Source: Pelodera strongyloides
Taxonomy: Eukaryota; Nematoda; Chromadorea; Rhabditida; Rhabditidae
Assembly: GCA_036852015.1 (NCBI GenBank)
Contig: JAANDG010000125.1
Location: forward strand, 241,670 to 305,669
Length of the DNA: 64,000 bases
Direction of reading: 5' to 3'
How positions within the stretch are numbered: position 1 is the stretch's first letter; the number at the start of each line of letters is the position of its first letter. The position numbers were made by a program, and so were the translations under genes. Below, one piece after another: positions 26,401-40,750 of this stretch. The notes under the pieces were generated by a model. It searched no databases and had not been told where the DNA came from. It saw only the letters and a program-made list of their open reading frames with translations.

Positions 26401-29400
26401 CGCAATTTGGCTTTAATTTGTACAAAAGAAGGTTATTATAACTAAGGATCCTTAGCTTTGTTGCGATCAAAACGAGATTCAACGACACAAGCGTGTATGT
26501 TCAGCAAAAGGAGCAGTATGTAAAGGTACAACAATGAATACAACAAAATGAAAATACAGAAAATTTAAAAAAAGAAATAGGTACAAGCCTTAAACTTTCC
26601 TAGATAAGGTACATAAAACCAAAAACAAGTTTATAAAGAAACTAGTAACTTGCCTAGATTTTGAGCACATAGTATAGCTCCCGATACTCGACAGTCGTAC
26701 CAAACAGTACCATTTGGGTAGATCCACACGAGAAAGTTTGGCATAGTCACTTCATGAAAACTTGCTGTCCGAGCATTGGCAAAGTACAGGTCGGGATGCC
26801 AGATCAATCTAAATAAATATAAGAAGGCAACTATTATATACCAGCCGTTCGAAGAGCCCTACGGGCTCTTCTCCTCCAGAGGAACCGGCCTTCGGCCGTT
26901 TGTTACCCTATCTAAAACATTTACACGTCTACAAAGTCAATTGTGATTGGGGAAACGTACAATATGAGTCTGGATCTCCATTCACTAATGGTGCCATGCA
27001 AATTTGCCATTGAAGGTGCTCTATGTAGAGCAGATGATTACCCGTATGATAAGCTAGCATAGCTCAACCGGTAGAGCGTTCGACCGTGATGCGAGAGGTT
27101 CTGTGCTGCTGTTGGTTCGAATCTCGCCATTGGCAAAGATTTTGTATGCTCTTTCGACCGAAGAATTTTCTTTATGGAGGGATTTCGTTGTGCACATAAA
27201 AACAAACCCGTGACAAACTCTTCTCCTTTATATAATAAGATGTTGAATCCTCGCTATTTCATATGCTCAGTTCAACTATTTACTGATAAAGGCTTAGAAA
27301 CGTATATGAGAAGTATCGGTTATATATTTACATGCGCATTATGGAATGCTAATGAACATGATGTTCTAGTTTATCAGAGTTTATCGCTTCCTTGGCCGAC
27401 TTCACTTGGGCCCATTTGCCCTCTACTAGAGTTAATCTCTTCCCTGCCAGACATCACTTGGGTTGGTTTGCCCTCTTATTCGAGGAGTTTATCTTATTCG
27501 TGGCTGAGGTCACTAGTGGCTAGTATTTGCCCGATTCTGTCATATATTCAATCTACACGCAAGTTATTAGGCCTATTGAGCCTTTGTGTTTTCCCCCAGT
27601 CTTTCTACGCTCCTGGTTGTCGTGCCCAGCCAGGTGCCCGTGTGTGTGGCCTGCCCGTATTGGAGTGCGGTGGATGTGGACTCCTGAACCCCAGTTATCT
27701 GAGAAGAATCTGAAGAGGCCCCGTGGAACTGCGACGTTCCTTTCAGCGACCCTAAGCCCATATTACCTTTACATAGTCGCATAAACCATTTACACACTGC
27801 CCTGTGTTGTTATTTGACGTGATAACCCTGGCAAGGTTATTCAGTGGTGCACCGTCGGACCGATTCACTATCCCGACAATTCACTATCCAGGAAAAAATA
27901 GGAGTAAGTCCCATTTTTATTGGAAAAAGAGACATTGTCCAATTGATATATTTTTTATAAAAGAGGCATTAGTCCCAATTTGATGAAAGAGAAAAGAGGC
28001 ATTTAGCCCAGTGAAAAGAGCCCGGAGGAAAAGATAACTCTCCAAGACAAAACCATGGGCCAACTTGTTTTGTTCCCTTTGTATTTTGTCTTGTTTCACT
28101 CGATCTACGTTTACGTGGATCGTGTTCCAGATTGTCTGCGGACGATTTCGGTTAATTGGAGCTTGCTCCTAACATTGACTACCCCGGTGGTCTACCTATT
28201 GGAGCTTGCTCCTACCCCTAAAGGCTGCATTCAGTCATCAGTGGAGTTTTCTCCTTCTTTCATTGACTGTGGGCAGTCTGCATTGATCGAAATTCTAAAT
28301 TGTTCTCGAGGAATACTTCAGCCTGCAATCAGAATAACTCGCTAGGAGACTGACATAAATATATTGTTAAAGAAGTGTGAAATTTATCTCGAAATGTTCC
28401 AATTGTTTGAAATGAAATAAATTTTCTGTAAGAAAAAAAAACCTATGTGTCCAATCTAGCGAAAATTCTTGGTTCTTACCGTGCGAAGATAAAAAGGTAC
28501 CATAAGAATTCAATAATTGCAGAGGAATAATGAAAGGAGAAAGAGTTCCTGAGGAAATGATGTATGAATTCTAATATTCAAGTTCACATCAATTTCATAA
28601 ATTGTCTTCCAGTAAGAATTTTCTATAAAAAAGCACTGCCCTGAAAATTCCATGACGCGGATGAAATTCTGGGAATGAAGGAGTTCTCAGTTGGCCCTTA
28701 CTGTCGGCCGAATGTTACGAGAAGTGCACCTATGTTGTATAAGAATTACTTGTCGAGGTTGTTAAGAAAAGCTTTTGTAAAAAAAAATTGGTAAAGAAAG
28801 AAAAGCTTGTTTCATAAATGCTTTATGAAACAATGCAATGATGCATTCATTAATTACTGAAAAGTGGTAGCAATATTTGAAAACACCAAGTACTACCCAG
28901 ATTGTTGATTATTTTATTGGCATTAATAGGCTGTAATTGTGAACTTTTCGTAAACAAATTCAAACCAAACAAGCGTGTTGTTCAGAATGTTTTGAGCAAA
29001 ACACCAGCACTCTTCAAAGAGAAATGATTGACTGAATATTACAATCGCTAGCTTTCAAGGTATTTTCCAAGCTCGGTCAAAGCGTCACACTTCGCCCGGA
29101 CCACAAAAAGAATTACTTCATAAATTCAACAGGAAACTCAGGAAACATACGTTGCATTAAGTGTGCGCATGAACTAAACTCAACCATTATAAAGGAACTT
29201 AACTAATTGAACCAATTTTTTTATGAAGAAATGAAGAGTTAAAGTCATTAATTACGAAAAAAAAACACCAATTACTGGAAAAATGAAAATATTGAAAAAA
29301 AAAACATTTTCGAAAAAAAAAAGACATTATAGAACAGATAGATTATCGGCCTTGTTCAATAGGCTATAAAGGCGGACATACGTAAGGAAGTGTGAAATTT

Positions 29401-32400
29401 ACATAAACAAGTTTAATCTAACATAACAAGCGCATTCACGCTCATAATTAAATTAAAAAGCATAGAATATTCAATGTGCTTTCACCATGATTTCTTGCTC
29501 GAAATGCAATGGCAATCAGAATATTACGGTTTTTCATGAATTTTAAAGTTGATTCACAACTTTAATAAGTTTCGGTCATAAATTCACATATCTCGAAAAA
29601 AACCTTGTATCACCAAAACAAAGCGCCAGCCACTATCATTTTCCAAACATGGAATGAGTAATTAATCCGAATGAGGAAAATACCTAACTGCGGTAGTCAA
29701 TATACGGCAGAAGGAATTATTATTCTTTGGATGACGAATTATCGGAGCGATCACACAAGTCTCAAGTCGGCCAAGCATAAAACAATACTTACAAAGCTGA
29801 ACGCTCCCATATTCATTAGAAAAAGGGTACAATATTGAGTGAATGAAGTTCCATCAAAGAGAACAAATATAAATTACAGTAATTTCGGACACAGTTTGAG
29901 AAATTGTGAAACTTACAAAAATGAGCTCTAATCTTATTATAATCCACGTGTTCAATTTGTAATCATAATATATAAAAAAGAAAAAACGAAAATGGCCACC
30001 TAATACACAGTAGCTGCGAAAATATTTTTCAAAGCTCAGTTTTTACAAATTTTCCCAGTGGTCCACAAGCAGGAAAATATTCGAAAATCAGCATGGTGAA
30101 AATGCGAGATATAATTTTTCGATACGCAAGACATGTCTACAGCTTGAATACTTTCCTTACATGAATTCCACTAAACATTATCAGTCTATAGAAGTTTCCA
30201 GAAACATAAATTTATTTAGTAAGTCAGAATTGAGAAAATTGTAAATTGTCATTTAAAGCAGAAATAGATCCGTACCCATTCGCGAGAAATCCAAAGTAAA
30301 ATTCTTAGAGACTTCACGCTCAATTGCAGATTACATCAGCAATTGCGCTGTTGATACAGGCGATGCATTATAATGAGACTTTACAGGAATTTTTGTCACG
30401 AAAGTAAAAAAAAAATACAAATCCTACAAATCCGAAAAGGCGGTGAATACTCAATTTTCACATGGATAATTTCCAGAGGACAATAGGTTTCATATCTTCG
30501 TAATTATTATACACTTTTTTACAAAAAGGTCTGTCCTCAGAAATATGTTACCTATACAAAGCAGAACTATTTCATTCCAATTTCGAACATTTATCTGGAA
30601 AAAAAAATGTCTAAATTAGAATATGGAAGACGGGAAGACACACTAAAAGTTGCAAAATTTGCATGGGAAAATGCGAGTATTCATTTTCAAATTATGAAGA
30701 ACTGAATACAAAGTACAAGGTTTCCCAAACCGGCTAAAATCAGGGACATAAAGAGTACACAGGAAAGTGAATCGGAGAACCCAACCGCAACAATGCACAA
30801 GACCCGCGTGGCAGGCGACAAGACCATTCATTATAGTATGTATAGTAGTGAAATTATTGTAGCTAAAAGGCTATACAGAGAGTGTGATAAAAGACAAAAA
30901 AAAACTTGTTCGGAGTGTTGAATCCTCGCTATTTCATATGCTCAGTTCAACTATTTACTGATAAAGGCTTAGAAACGTATATGAGAAGTATCGGTTATAT
31001 ATTTACATGCGCATTATGGAATGCTAATGAACATGATGTTCTAGTTTATCAGAGTTTATCGCTTCCTTGGCCGACTTCACTTGGGCCCATTTGCCCTCTA
31101 CTAGAGTTAATCTCTTCCCTGCCAGACATCACTTGGGTTGGTTTGCCCTCTTATTCGAGGAGTTTATCTTATTCGTGGCTGAGGTCACTAGTGGCTAGTA
31201 TTTGCCCGATTCTGTCATATATTCAATCTACACGCAAGTTATTAGGCCTATTGAGCCTTTGTGTTTCCCCAGTCTTTTCTACTCTCCTGGTTGTCGTGCC
31301 CAGCCAGGAGCCCGTGTGTGTGGCCTGCCCGTATTGGAGTGCGGTGGATGTGGACTCCTGAACCCCAGTTATCTGAGAAGAATCTGAAGAGGCCCCGTGG
31401 AACTGCGACGTTCCTTTCAGCGACCCTAAGCCCATATTACCTTTACATAGTCGCATAAACCATTTACACACTGCCCTGTGTTGTTATTTGACGTGATAAC
31501 CCTGGCAAGGTTATTCAATATAGGTTTGGACGATATTTTTTAGGTGTTAGTTGCCTAGGGAAAGATATCTAGCCATGACATCTACGTGAATATTTCCATG
31601 TTATGTATTACATAAGCAGGAATCTTATTATATAAAGGAGAAGAGTTTACTTTTTTGTTTGTGTGAACGGAACGAATTTCTACGTTTCAGGCTTTGAAAG
31701 ATACTATTCAATTTGGAACATACGTTTCAGACGTTTCATATAAGTATGCAGTGTGAACCGTTTAGTAGGATCGCCTGAGCCGTCGCATCAAGCTGCGATA
31801 GCCGTCTTGTATATAATCGTAGTAATTGTTAACGACGTCAAGCAAAATAAAACTCAATCTAAACCGACCCAAACAATTTAGGATCTCGTATCAAAATCCG
31901 TTTCGTACTATTATGTGCCAATCGCTTATCCACCCACATCTCTTGCAAGTAAATGTCGATTTGAAAATCCTGAAACATTTATATTTTTTACTTTTTTTTT
32001 ATGAGGCCGACCCCACACATATCATGATCTATTACGAGGTAATTTTTTAAACCAATAGCTTTTGCAGAAATTAAATTTATGGAAATGTTTTACTCAATCA
32101 TTTGCATTTTGGACCTGAGGCCGGATCCACCAACACTTTTTTTGTCAGGGTGAGAGCTAAAACTCTCACCCGGGGGGACTTATTTGCAGGGTGAGAGTTA
32201 ACGCCGATCCACCAACGTTTTTAGCTCTCACCCTCACCAAATTTTCCAATCCACCAACAACTCTAACTCTCACCCAAAGTGAGAGTTAAACTGTCACCCA
32301 AAATATGTCTAACTCTCACTCTGGGTGAGAGTTCGTTGGTGGATCCGGCCTCTGAATTAAAAAGTAATGAATAGTGCTCTCGCACTGTGACTAAAAGTTG

Positions 32401-35400
32401 AATAAATTACCCTTTAATAAAGTTTAAGTATTTTATTAAAGTAGTTTAACTATTCGACTATTCCCTAATAAACTGATAACTCTCCACACAAGTGACCCCT
32501 CAATGTCCACAAAAATAAGACGTTTGTCTTCTGCGAAAATTCCAAAACCCACTGACACCCCCAGCCATCAATCTATGTATATTTGGGGCCTCTCGAGGGA
32601 CATAGTTCCACAGTCTGGGCACTACCCAAAGGGCCAACCACCCACTTATTATTTAGTAAATGTGTATTTTAAAAGAGTTGAACTTTAGGCAATTGGACAA
32701 TAAACAATTGCTAGTTTAAAATAGTTTGACATTTTGTTTACACTTTTAGTGGGAGTGGGGAACGTTGATGGGATACGGTTTTCTATTTTAGGAATTGACT
32801 TTAAAGGGATCAGCTCACCTTAAATTGTGTCTGTTTTTTTTGTTTCTTTATTTTCTATAAGGGATAATAAAAATTTGGAATAGAAAAAGTAGTGTTCAAT
32901 TTCAATACTCACGAAGATATTGGGTGATAAAGTGGTGGATTGATCGGGCCGAAATGCAAAAAGGGCAATTATCCTATACAAACAAGGCAGGACAATTGCC
33001 CTTTTTGCATTTCGGACCGATCAATCCACCACTTTATCACCCAATATCTTCGTGAGTATTGAAATTGAACACTACTTTTTCTATTCCAAATTTTTACTAT
33101 CCCTTATAGAAAATAAAGAAACAAAAAAAACAGACACAATTTAAGGTGAGCTGATCCCTTTAAGAATTGGCATTGACATTACCACATTGCTAGTACAATT
33201 GGAAAAGTGGCGCAATATCTAACAGAGATGCGACATTTATGAACAGCAGATGGGAGAAAGAATAAATCTGAGAGTCAAACAGTCACGGTTGATCGGATAC
33301 AAATGAACAGTAGTAGTAAAACAAAATAGAAAAAGAAAGAAACGGCATGGCTGCCCTGGATCACAATTACGAAGAAAAGGGATTTTTTACTTTCTTAATT
33401 TTAATTCTTTTTTTTTTACTTTTTTAGTTCCAGAATGTGTTCGAGCTGCCTGTGGACTACGCTAATATAATGAAGTTGGTATAATTAGGCCATGTCCAAT
33501 AAATAGTCCAAGTGGCCAATGTCCCATTTCCTGACACACCAAAAACTGGAATAAAAACCGAAAAATAATAAACTAACCATTGTTTGTGCCCGAAAGGACG
33601 ACATTCCCTCTATGTACATTTGAATTTTCACTTCGGTGGGCAGCTCTGGAAAGTTATTGATTAGGATTACTATACTATATCGAAGCGAACTTATTGTCGA
33701 CAATAAACTATTTTTTTTCTATTTTTCCTCTTGCTGCCTTTCTCTCGCCTCCCCTCTCTCTATCTCTCTCTCGCTCTCTCCCTCTCTCTTTTACATAATT
33801 TGCATAATTTTTAGATACGCCACCTACGGTAAGCTCAACCTGTCAGATGGTGGGCACCTAAAGGGCCTAAGCATTCCCCAAACTAAACTAAATTTGTTTC
33901 TGGGTTATACCTCCCTATAAATTGGCACTTGCCCAGCTTTTCCCAAAATATTATCGGTGTTTGTGACGCGATGAAATCCCATATCATGTGTACGAAATCA
34001 ATCAAAATGTCACAATAAAAGATTAATCTGTTTTCGCTTTCTAGATGAGAAACCATACACATTTTCTTTGATTAAGTAGGTTTCATGATGTGATAGCTGC
34101 CCTATGATTGCACTGGTATTGAACCAACTGGTATCACTGGCAGGATACCAAAGCACAAGATTGACAAACCGAGGTGGTATGAAGATGAAGGGAAAAAGTC
34201 AATCTTAGATAAGACTGTTCAATTGTTTAGGCCACGGAGGTACGTTGGTATATAATTGAGCTTACGGTAAGAGACGCAGTGCAAACTTAGATCACGTTAT
34301 AGCAGTATTGTACCTACTTTGGGAAATTTGCATATAATACGCACTTCCTATGTATATTATGTGCATTTTTGGTGCCTGACCGAAGCTTCCGGCACCAAAG
34401 TTGCATAGTATGCATGGGCGACATAGGATATTCGTATCATATGCAATTTTAACAAAGTAGGTATACACAAGAACACAATGGTTACTTATTCATAAAACAT
34501 AACACATTTGTAAAACATAACACATTTGTCTAACTTTCTATACGTCTATACCTAAACACTGATAAACTTCAACATGTGCCAGCAAGGTTGGAACAGCCTT
34601 ATTTCAAGATGTTAAATATGATAAAATTTTGAGAAATGAACCCTGTTGCTTACACCTTAGTCTATTAGTCCTCCCCGATATATTGCGACATTTTTTTGTC
34701 CCTTTGAAAAGAAACTTTCCAGAATAACATCATTCTCTTTCTCGAATCAGCACGGAGACTAAGCAAATTTCCGATATCAATTTAGGTAGGTATCAAAGAA
34801 GATAAGTCATGTTTTATGCCTTGTTCTAGTCTCAACTAGGAAACTCAAAGGTATATTAGCGCCGCGCGTGGATGGCACAGGCACAGCTGTAGCGCCGCGC
34901 GTCGATCACACAAAAGTAGCGCCGCGCGTTGATAGCGATAAACCTGCGCTTTAACTTAACAGTGTATGGGCAACGCCAGCCGTGTATTAGAGATCACAAC
35001 CTATATATACCTTTGGTTTATTATGAAAACATCTAATGGTTTTTTGAACCCTTATTTGGTCAATACTCATTGACGCTATCTAAAATTTAACGCGAAACGC
35101 CTCTCACTCCCATTATTTCTGGTCATCTTACTTTCTTTCTTTATCTCTTTCTTTCGTTCATTTTCTCATCTTTTTTTCCACACTTATTCTGACAAATTTC
35201 TGAAAATCCCGCTGAAACTCTCGTTTTTGCATCACTGCACTCAAATTGAACGTAGAAGAATGCTTGAAGAGCCCTCGAGCGAAGGGAGCAAACCAAGGGC
35301 ACGTTTTAGGATTTAGGGCTTTAGGGTTTTAGAGTCTAAGTCCTTAGGAGTTTAAATAGGATAGGATTGGATAGGATATACGTGTTTATATATTAGGATT

Positions 35401-38400
35401 TTGGAGTTTAGGATATACGAGTTTAGATTTCTTCGGGATTTTTAGGAAATAAGGATTTGGGACTTTTCTATACGATTACGAAAAAGTCGATAACATGATA
35501 ACAAGATAACATGATGTAGGGGATAGCATGAATTAGCTCGACCAGACTAGGCTTGTTTATTCTACAAGACTGTAAAACAGATGATTCTTCAGACGTAGAA
35601 CTAGTGAAGTTTGCGGATGCGGACTATGATTTCGAGAAAACTGCCATCCTTTGTGCTGAAACGTATGGAACCAGAAACGAGAACCCATGTCAGAAGAATT
35701 AGGTCTTGGTGAAGGGCGTTTCATAAAATTCCTTGAACACTTGGTCAGGTCCCCTAACAGCTCGACCACGTGTCAACCCCCTTTAAAGTCTTATTCTTGA
35801 ACTTGTCAATCCCTTTAAAAAATATTCGCGGACTTGTCAATCCCTTTAAAGTATTATTTTTGAACTCTTTCAGATGCATTTCACCCCACCCTCGCCCTCT
35901 AACGCACATATTTCCTGATCATATTATGTCCGTTTAACCTCACACAAAAAGAGTTGCGTGTTCGGATAAACCTTCACTTCGTAAACGTCAAGGCGCCCCA
36001 ACATTTTTGCAACAATGAATTTTGACAGGAATTTTGTGGAAAAAGCGCATGAGGGCGTCTCAAAGCCTCCCGATCTCATGCCTTATTGGGTTCATATCCG
36101 GTGGATGGGATTTCCGCTTCACATTTCGAACTGTTTTGCATTTTATGAGAGGGAGGGACCTTGTGATAGGATGAGAGAAAGGGAGAGAGGGAGGGAGAGA
36201 GAGGGAGGGAGGAGAAATAGAGAGAGATGGAGAGATAGAACAGAGAGAGAGTTAAAGGATAGCAGTCACTTCAAATTCGCCTTTTTACTTCAATTATTGA
36301 TAAACATGAAAAAGCACCTAGAAAAATACCATTCCGGTGTCAATTTACTGAAAAATTAACCCAGGGAAAGAAATCCCCTCGGTTGCGTTCTAATTACGTA
36401 CAGTATGACAACGACAACTGAGACAGTAGAGCAGACACTTTCCCTCTTCCCCGTTTTTCTTTGTTTTGTCATCATTGGCAACCGGCCAAGTCCCGTTGCG
36501 ATTTAGAAAACACCCCATTTTGTCAAAAATCAGAACTCAACACAAGGGATTTCTTTCCCTGTGATAAATGTTCCGTAAATCGGTATTGGAAAGGTATTTT
36601 TCTAAGTATCTTTTTATATTTATTGATAAGTGAAGTAAAAATGCGAAATTGAAGTGACTGCGATCCTTTAAAGAGACGAGAAAGAGAGAAAGCGGGATTT
36701 TATCAACAAGAACTAACTTATGAACCAACAACTAGACCGAAGTGCAGGTGAAACGCCGGGAATTGATGTAATGGGAATAATGGGATTAATGCTTTTAATA
36801 TGTGCATTTTCGTTAGTGTACAAGGGTACTTTCCCCAAAGCCACGATCACAACTCACAAAAAACGTATTTGATGTTATTGATGTGATGCACGCTCCATGT
36901 GAAGGGATGATATCGGTATTTCAAAAATGTGTAGAATGTGCTTGTAAACCCAATCAAGACAACAGTTTTTGTACCATTTATTGCCGACTTTTCGGGTTAT
37001 ACCATCTTCAGGATAATTACCTCAAACTTGGGTAGTTGTCTTGATTGGGAATACAAGCTCTACACATCTTTGAAGTATTTGACGTAGGCATAGTTAACCC
37101 GATAAAGAAATATTGAGAGTCCCTCAGCGTTGCCTCTTCCCATCTTCTCTCGTTAATAAATTAAGCCTCTTTATTAGAAACTCCGTTCTTATTATATATT
37201 AATATATCAGCTGTTCTTCGACGAGCCGAGCAAAACTCATCGGAAATTTACGATCGACTGACACGATATGTCTTGGTACTAATGAAACTATGAGAAGCAT
37301 AAGGGGCAATAGTTTCAACCAAGAAGGAACAAATCATCAGAACCAGACGGCTATCGCCGCCTGAGGCTGACTTCAAAGCCTTACAAAAACGGGCATACTT
37401 ATACGAAACGTCTGAAACGTATTGCCTATAAATAAGCTACTGAGACACATATTGCTTATTTTGGAGTTGCCAAAAGTTGGACTGCTTATACCAAAACCTT
37501 GAAACGTATTATGTACGGGTTTCGTTTCCGACATTCTGACAAAAAACCTTTCTCCTTTATATATTCAGAATTTCGAGCAGAATGACCACTTAGTCTATTT
37601 ATAGCGATGAACAAGGCTGTTGTTAGCAGTAGACAGTAGACTTGCTGTTATCCGAGTTTGACATAATACATGTGAAGCGTACGTTTCCAGGTATTATATG
37701 GAAATTCCTGTGACATTGTAAAGGGTGATTCATTTGTGCAGCACACTTTCAAAACCACATGGCACACCGCTTTGAACTTTGACAAATGAAAAGGTGGGTT
37801 TCACAGAACATGCAAGTATGCATATAAGTAACTATAATCCACAACTTTTACTAGACTCGCCAATAAATGTGTTTTCAATCTGTCTTAATTTATGAACACT
37901 GGTCAAATGAAGATTAAAAAAAAAAGAGCTAGATACGCAATAAATGTATTTAGGATACGACATTCTTCCAATTATACACAACAGATGTGTCAGACGCACT
38001 CAATTGGAGTTCGTCGCATTTTTTTTTCGGATTTGCAAAGCTGTCTTTGCTCATAGAAAACCGCATTCTGGATCTTGCGAACCTGACTGCCTGATCCTTA
38101 GAGATTAGCTAAAGGCTAAAGGCTATGTTATAAACCACCACGTGCTGGTGTTTAGCATAAATTAGCATAGAGTGAATAATTAATGGGGATGGGATTAGGA
38201 CCCTCTTTTATGAAAGGAACGAAGTTCGGTCCTGGGAAAGGTTAGCCTAGTGTAGGGCCTAAAAAGCAGAGATCGAGAAAAAATTAGCTAGTTGTTATGA
38301 ATGAAGCAATGAAGAACTTACTTACAATTAGTAACATAAAATAACAGTTATTACGACAACAAAATGTATCGCGCAAGTTTTGTCAATATAAGGCCATTAC

Positions 38401-40712
38401 GTTATTTCTAGATCTTCTGAGAGATACATAATGTTTGGCGTAATGAACAATTTACAATTAGCCACAATTATATTAGCGAAAATCCTTCCGAAGTCCACAG
38501 GATCCTCCCGCAATTTGAAAGTCATGAAAATCTTTGTGCACATTATATATTTAATGGTCATGGCCCTTTGCAAACAGTTAATTAGCAACAACATATATTA
38601 TATTTGCGAAAAGTCTTTTGAAGTCTACCTGGCAAAGTAATACATTCCAACACCCCTAAATTACACTATTACACCCACAGTCTATCTTCTAGTCAATGTT
38701 TTCCCGTGAGTATCCCGATCATGCGCTATTTACTAATTTACTAACCTAAAATTTTCATTTTTCATCCCCATACCGCAACTTTTTAATAAGCTATTTTCCA
38801 CACTGAATGAATAAGCCTAGGGGGCATTTTGGGGGTTTTGGCGCCTTATATAATGGAAATTTCAGGCACTTCAACTGCGAAAAGTAGGCAAAAAAAGTAA
38901 AGAAGATGCCAAGATTAATCGTTGATCTCTCATTCGAAAACCTAGAGCCTAGAGCTTCTTTCTAGGTGAAAATTTGCAAAGTTTCGGAGAATTCGAAGAA
39001 AAATTCAGCAAAATTAAGCCCGTACTTTACAGAATTTATGGCATATTCCCAGATGGAGAAAGACGGAAATGCAACATGGGAACATTTAAAGCGGCATGGC
39101 ATGTGGTTTGCGAAAAAAAGGTGTCTTATGCAAATTTGTGTTCCCTTCCGATCGTTTTTGGTATGGTTCACACGACATGGTTGTCCAACACCATACTTTC
39201 TATAATACAATGAAATTAATTTTAATAAATTTTAAGCTTAATTAATTCCTCGTCACTCAAAATGCGACTAGTCTCAAAAGCTTATTTAGAGTTAACTATG
39301 TCCCGGAACTTCAAATTTTTTTATTGTGTGTAATTGCTTTTACACCCAATCACTTGATCACTTCCCCTTTGTCCGAAAAAAAATCAAAAAGAATAAAAGT
39401 AACAATACGGAACAAAAGCGCATTTATCTTGCACACGTGCGCAGCCCGAAATAAATTCTTCATCCGCTAATAGAAATCAAACTCAGCGGGGTAGAGGACA
39501 TGATTTGGGGTTGTTTTACGTACCCTCTACGGCATTGGAACTGGTAACCATGAATTAACTTACACTTACCCCTTACGCTTAGCTAACCCCTTGCAAAGTT
39601 TTAGGCATTCACTCTCTTAACCCGTTTAGTTGTTTTGTTTAAGAAGATCCATGACCAAACCAAAAAACTATTATTATGACATTAATAGTACCATCATATG
39701 CCAACAGTATGATTGATGTTTTCTCAGCGGCGAAATAAAACAATGAATAAAATCGTGGAACGCCACATGACGACGCAGATGAGAGTGTTAGTTCCTGGTT
39801 GATTTTTTCGACAACAAAAACCGGTCATAATATTCGATCGGTCCAGATTTTGCAAACATACACCTAACATAGACGCAGAACAAGATCACAGAATTTTGAG
39901 CTAAAGTCTTTGCATAACAAAAATCAAGCATTATATTTCGCTCTTTCCCTATGATAGAGTATAAGAAGTTTGTTTTGAAACCATCAGTGTGAAGAAAAAT
40001 ATATTTTTTTCACGTTTTACGGTTTTACTCTAGTATTTGGCAACAAGGGTCTTCAAATTCCTCTATAGTTACATCAGAATGGTAAGCCGTATTCCAACGG
40101 GAAACCTTACTATATAAGGGTTTTCGTTTTCCCGTTATTTTTCGTTGTTGTGAGCCAGAGCCATGTTCGACTTCGAAATATAACAAATGTATATTTTGAA
40201 AGCCATCCCTCAGTGGCTCGAAGTTAAATATGTTCCAGTTTCTTTCTTTCAACTTCGCGAGTTATGTTCTTTCTGTTTAGGACTTAGGACAACACTTGTT
40301 TTCGTGAATTTCACAATCCGACAAGGGATGTTTCTTCAAAGATGAGTTATGCCTGAGTTGGCCCATTGTCTGATTTTGAAACCATAGCCATAGGCATAGA
40401 ACCAGACCACAAGTTTTTGGGTTAAAAACCCAAGAAGGGGTGGGTCATCCTTTCGTTTTTACTTGGTCCGTTAGTAGCCGACGGGCAAAACATACATAGA
40501 CTTTGTTGACAACATGTATCATGCTGATTAGGAGCCCAAACGTTGCTCAATTCCGCAGTTTAGTTATTGCTATTATTGGCCGCAGACATAAGTTAGCATG
40601 TTGCACAACGACTAACAATAAGTTTACCGGTCTGGGAGCATTCTCAAAAATATATTCTAAAACCACAGTATGTGAATCTTGCAACTACGTTCTCTGTGTG
40701 GTTGTCTTAGAT

Positions 40713-40750
<38 letters not shown>

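Larger units (their letters stand above)
27241..31517 (+). mobile_element. LTR retrotransposon, non-autonomous (no recognisable gag/pol)
   Basis: 603 bp and 602 bp direct terminal repeats begin TGTTGAATCC and end GGTTATTCA (TG...CA) and enclose about 3.07 kb. One base after the 5' LTR is TGGTGCACCGTCGG, complementary to a tRNA 3' end with CCA, which is a standard primer-binding site and sets the plus orientation. The interior is AT-rich, carries no long open frame and shows no reverse transcriptase motif, so it depends on enzymes in trans (a LARD-like element). A 5-bp target duplication ATATA flanks it once the Helitron at its left edge is discounted. It is antisense to the channel gene, within one of its introns. 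Confidence 0.88.

Noticed and set aside
27053..27134. Genuine tRNA gene
   Set aside because: Acceptor and T stems do not pair and the same unit sits at the same place in another mobile-element copy.
27174..27797. 179-residue open frame and its twin at 30906-31361
   Set aside because: Both lie in the long terminal repeats of the retrotransposon; the two copies differ by frameshifts and show no protein motif.
28055..28345. 96-residue open frame inside the LTR element
   Set aside because: No capsid, protease or reverse transcriptase motif; not enough to call gag or pol.
32116..32354. Possible CRISPR-like array (repeated AACTCTCACCC)
   Set aside because: Repeats are in both orientations, irregularly spaced, inside a MITE in a eukaryotic genome.
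33485..33577. Channel exon continuing from 33578 with the next acceptor (tattccag)
   Set aside because: The downstream reading does not resemble the receptor fold, whereas 31869-31969 ([20 protein letters not shown]) fits exactly in phase.
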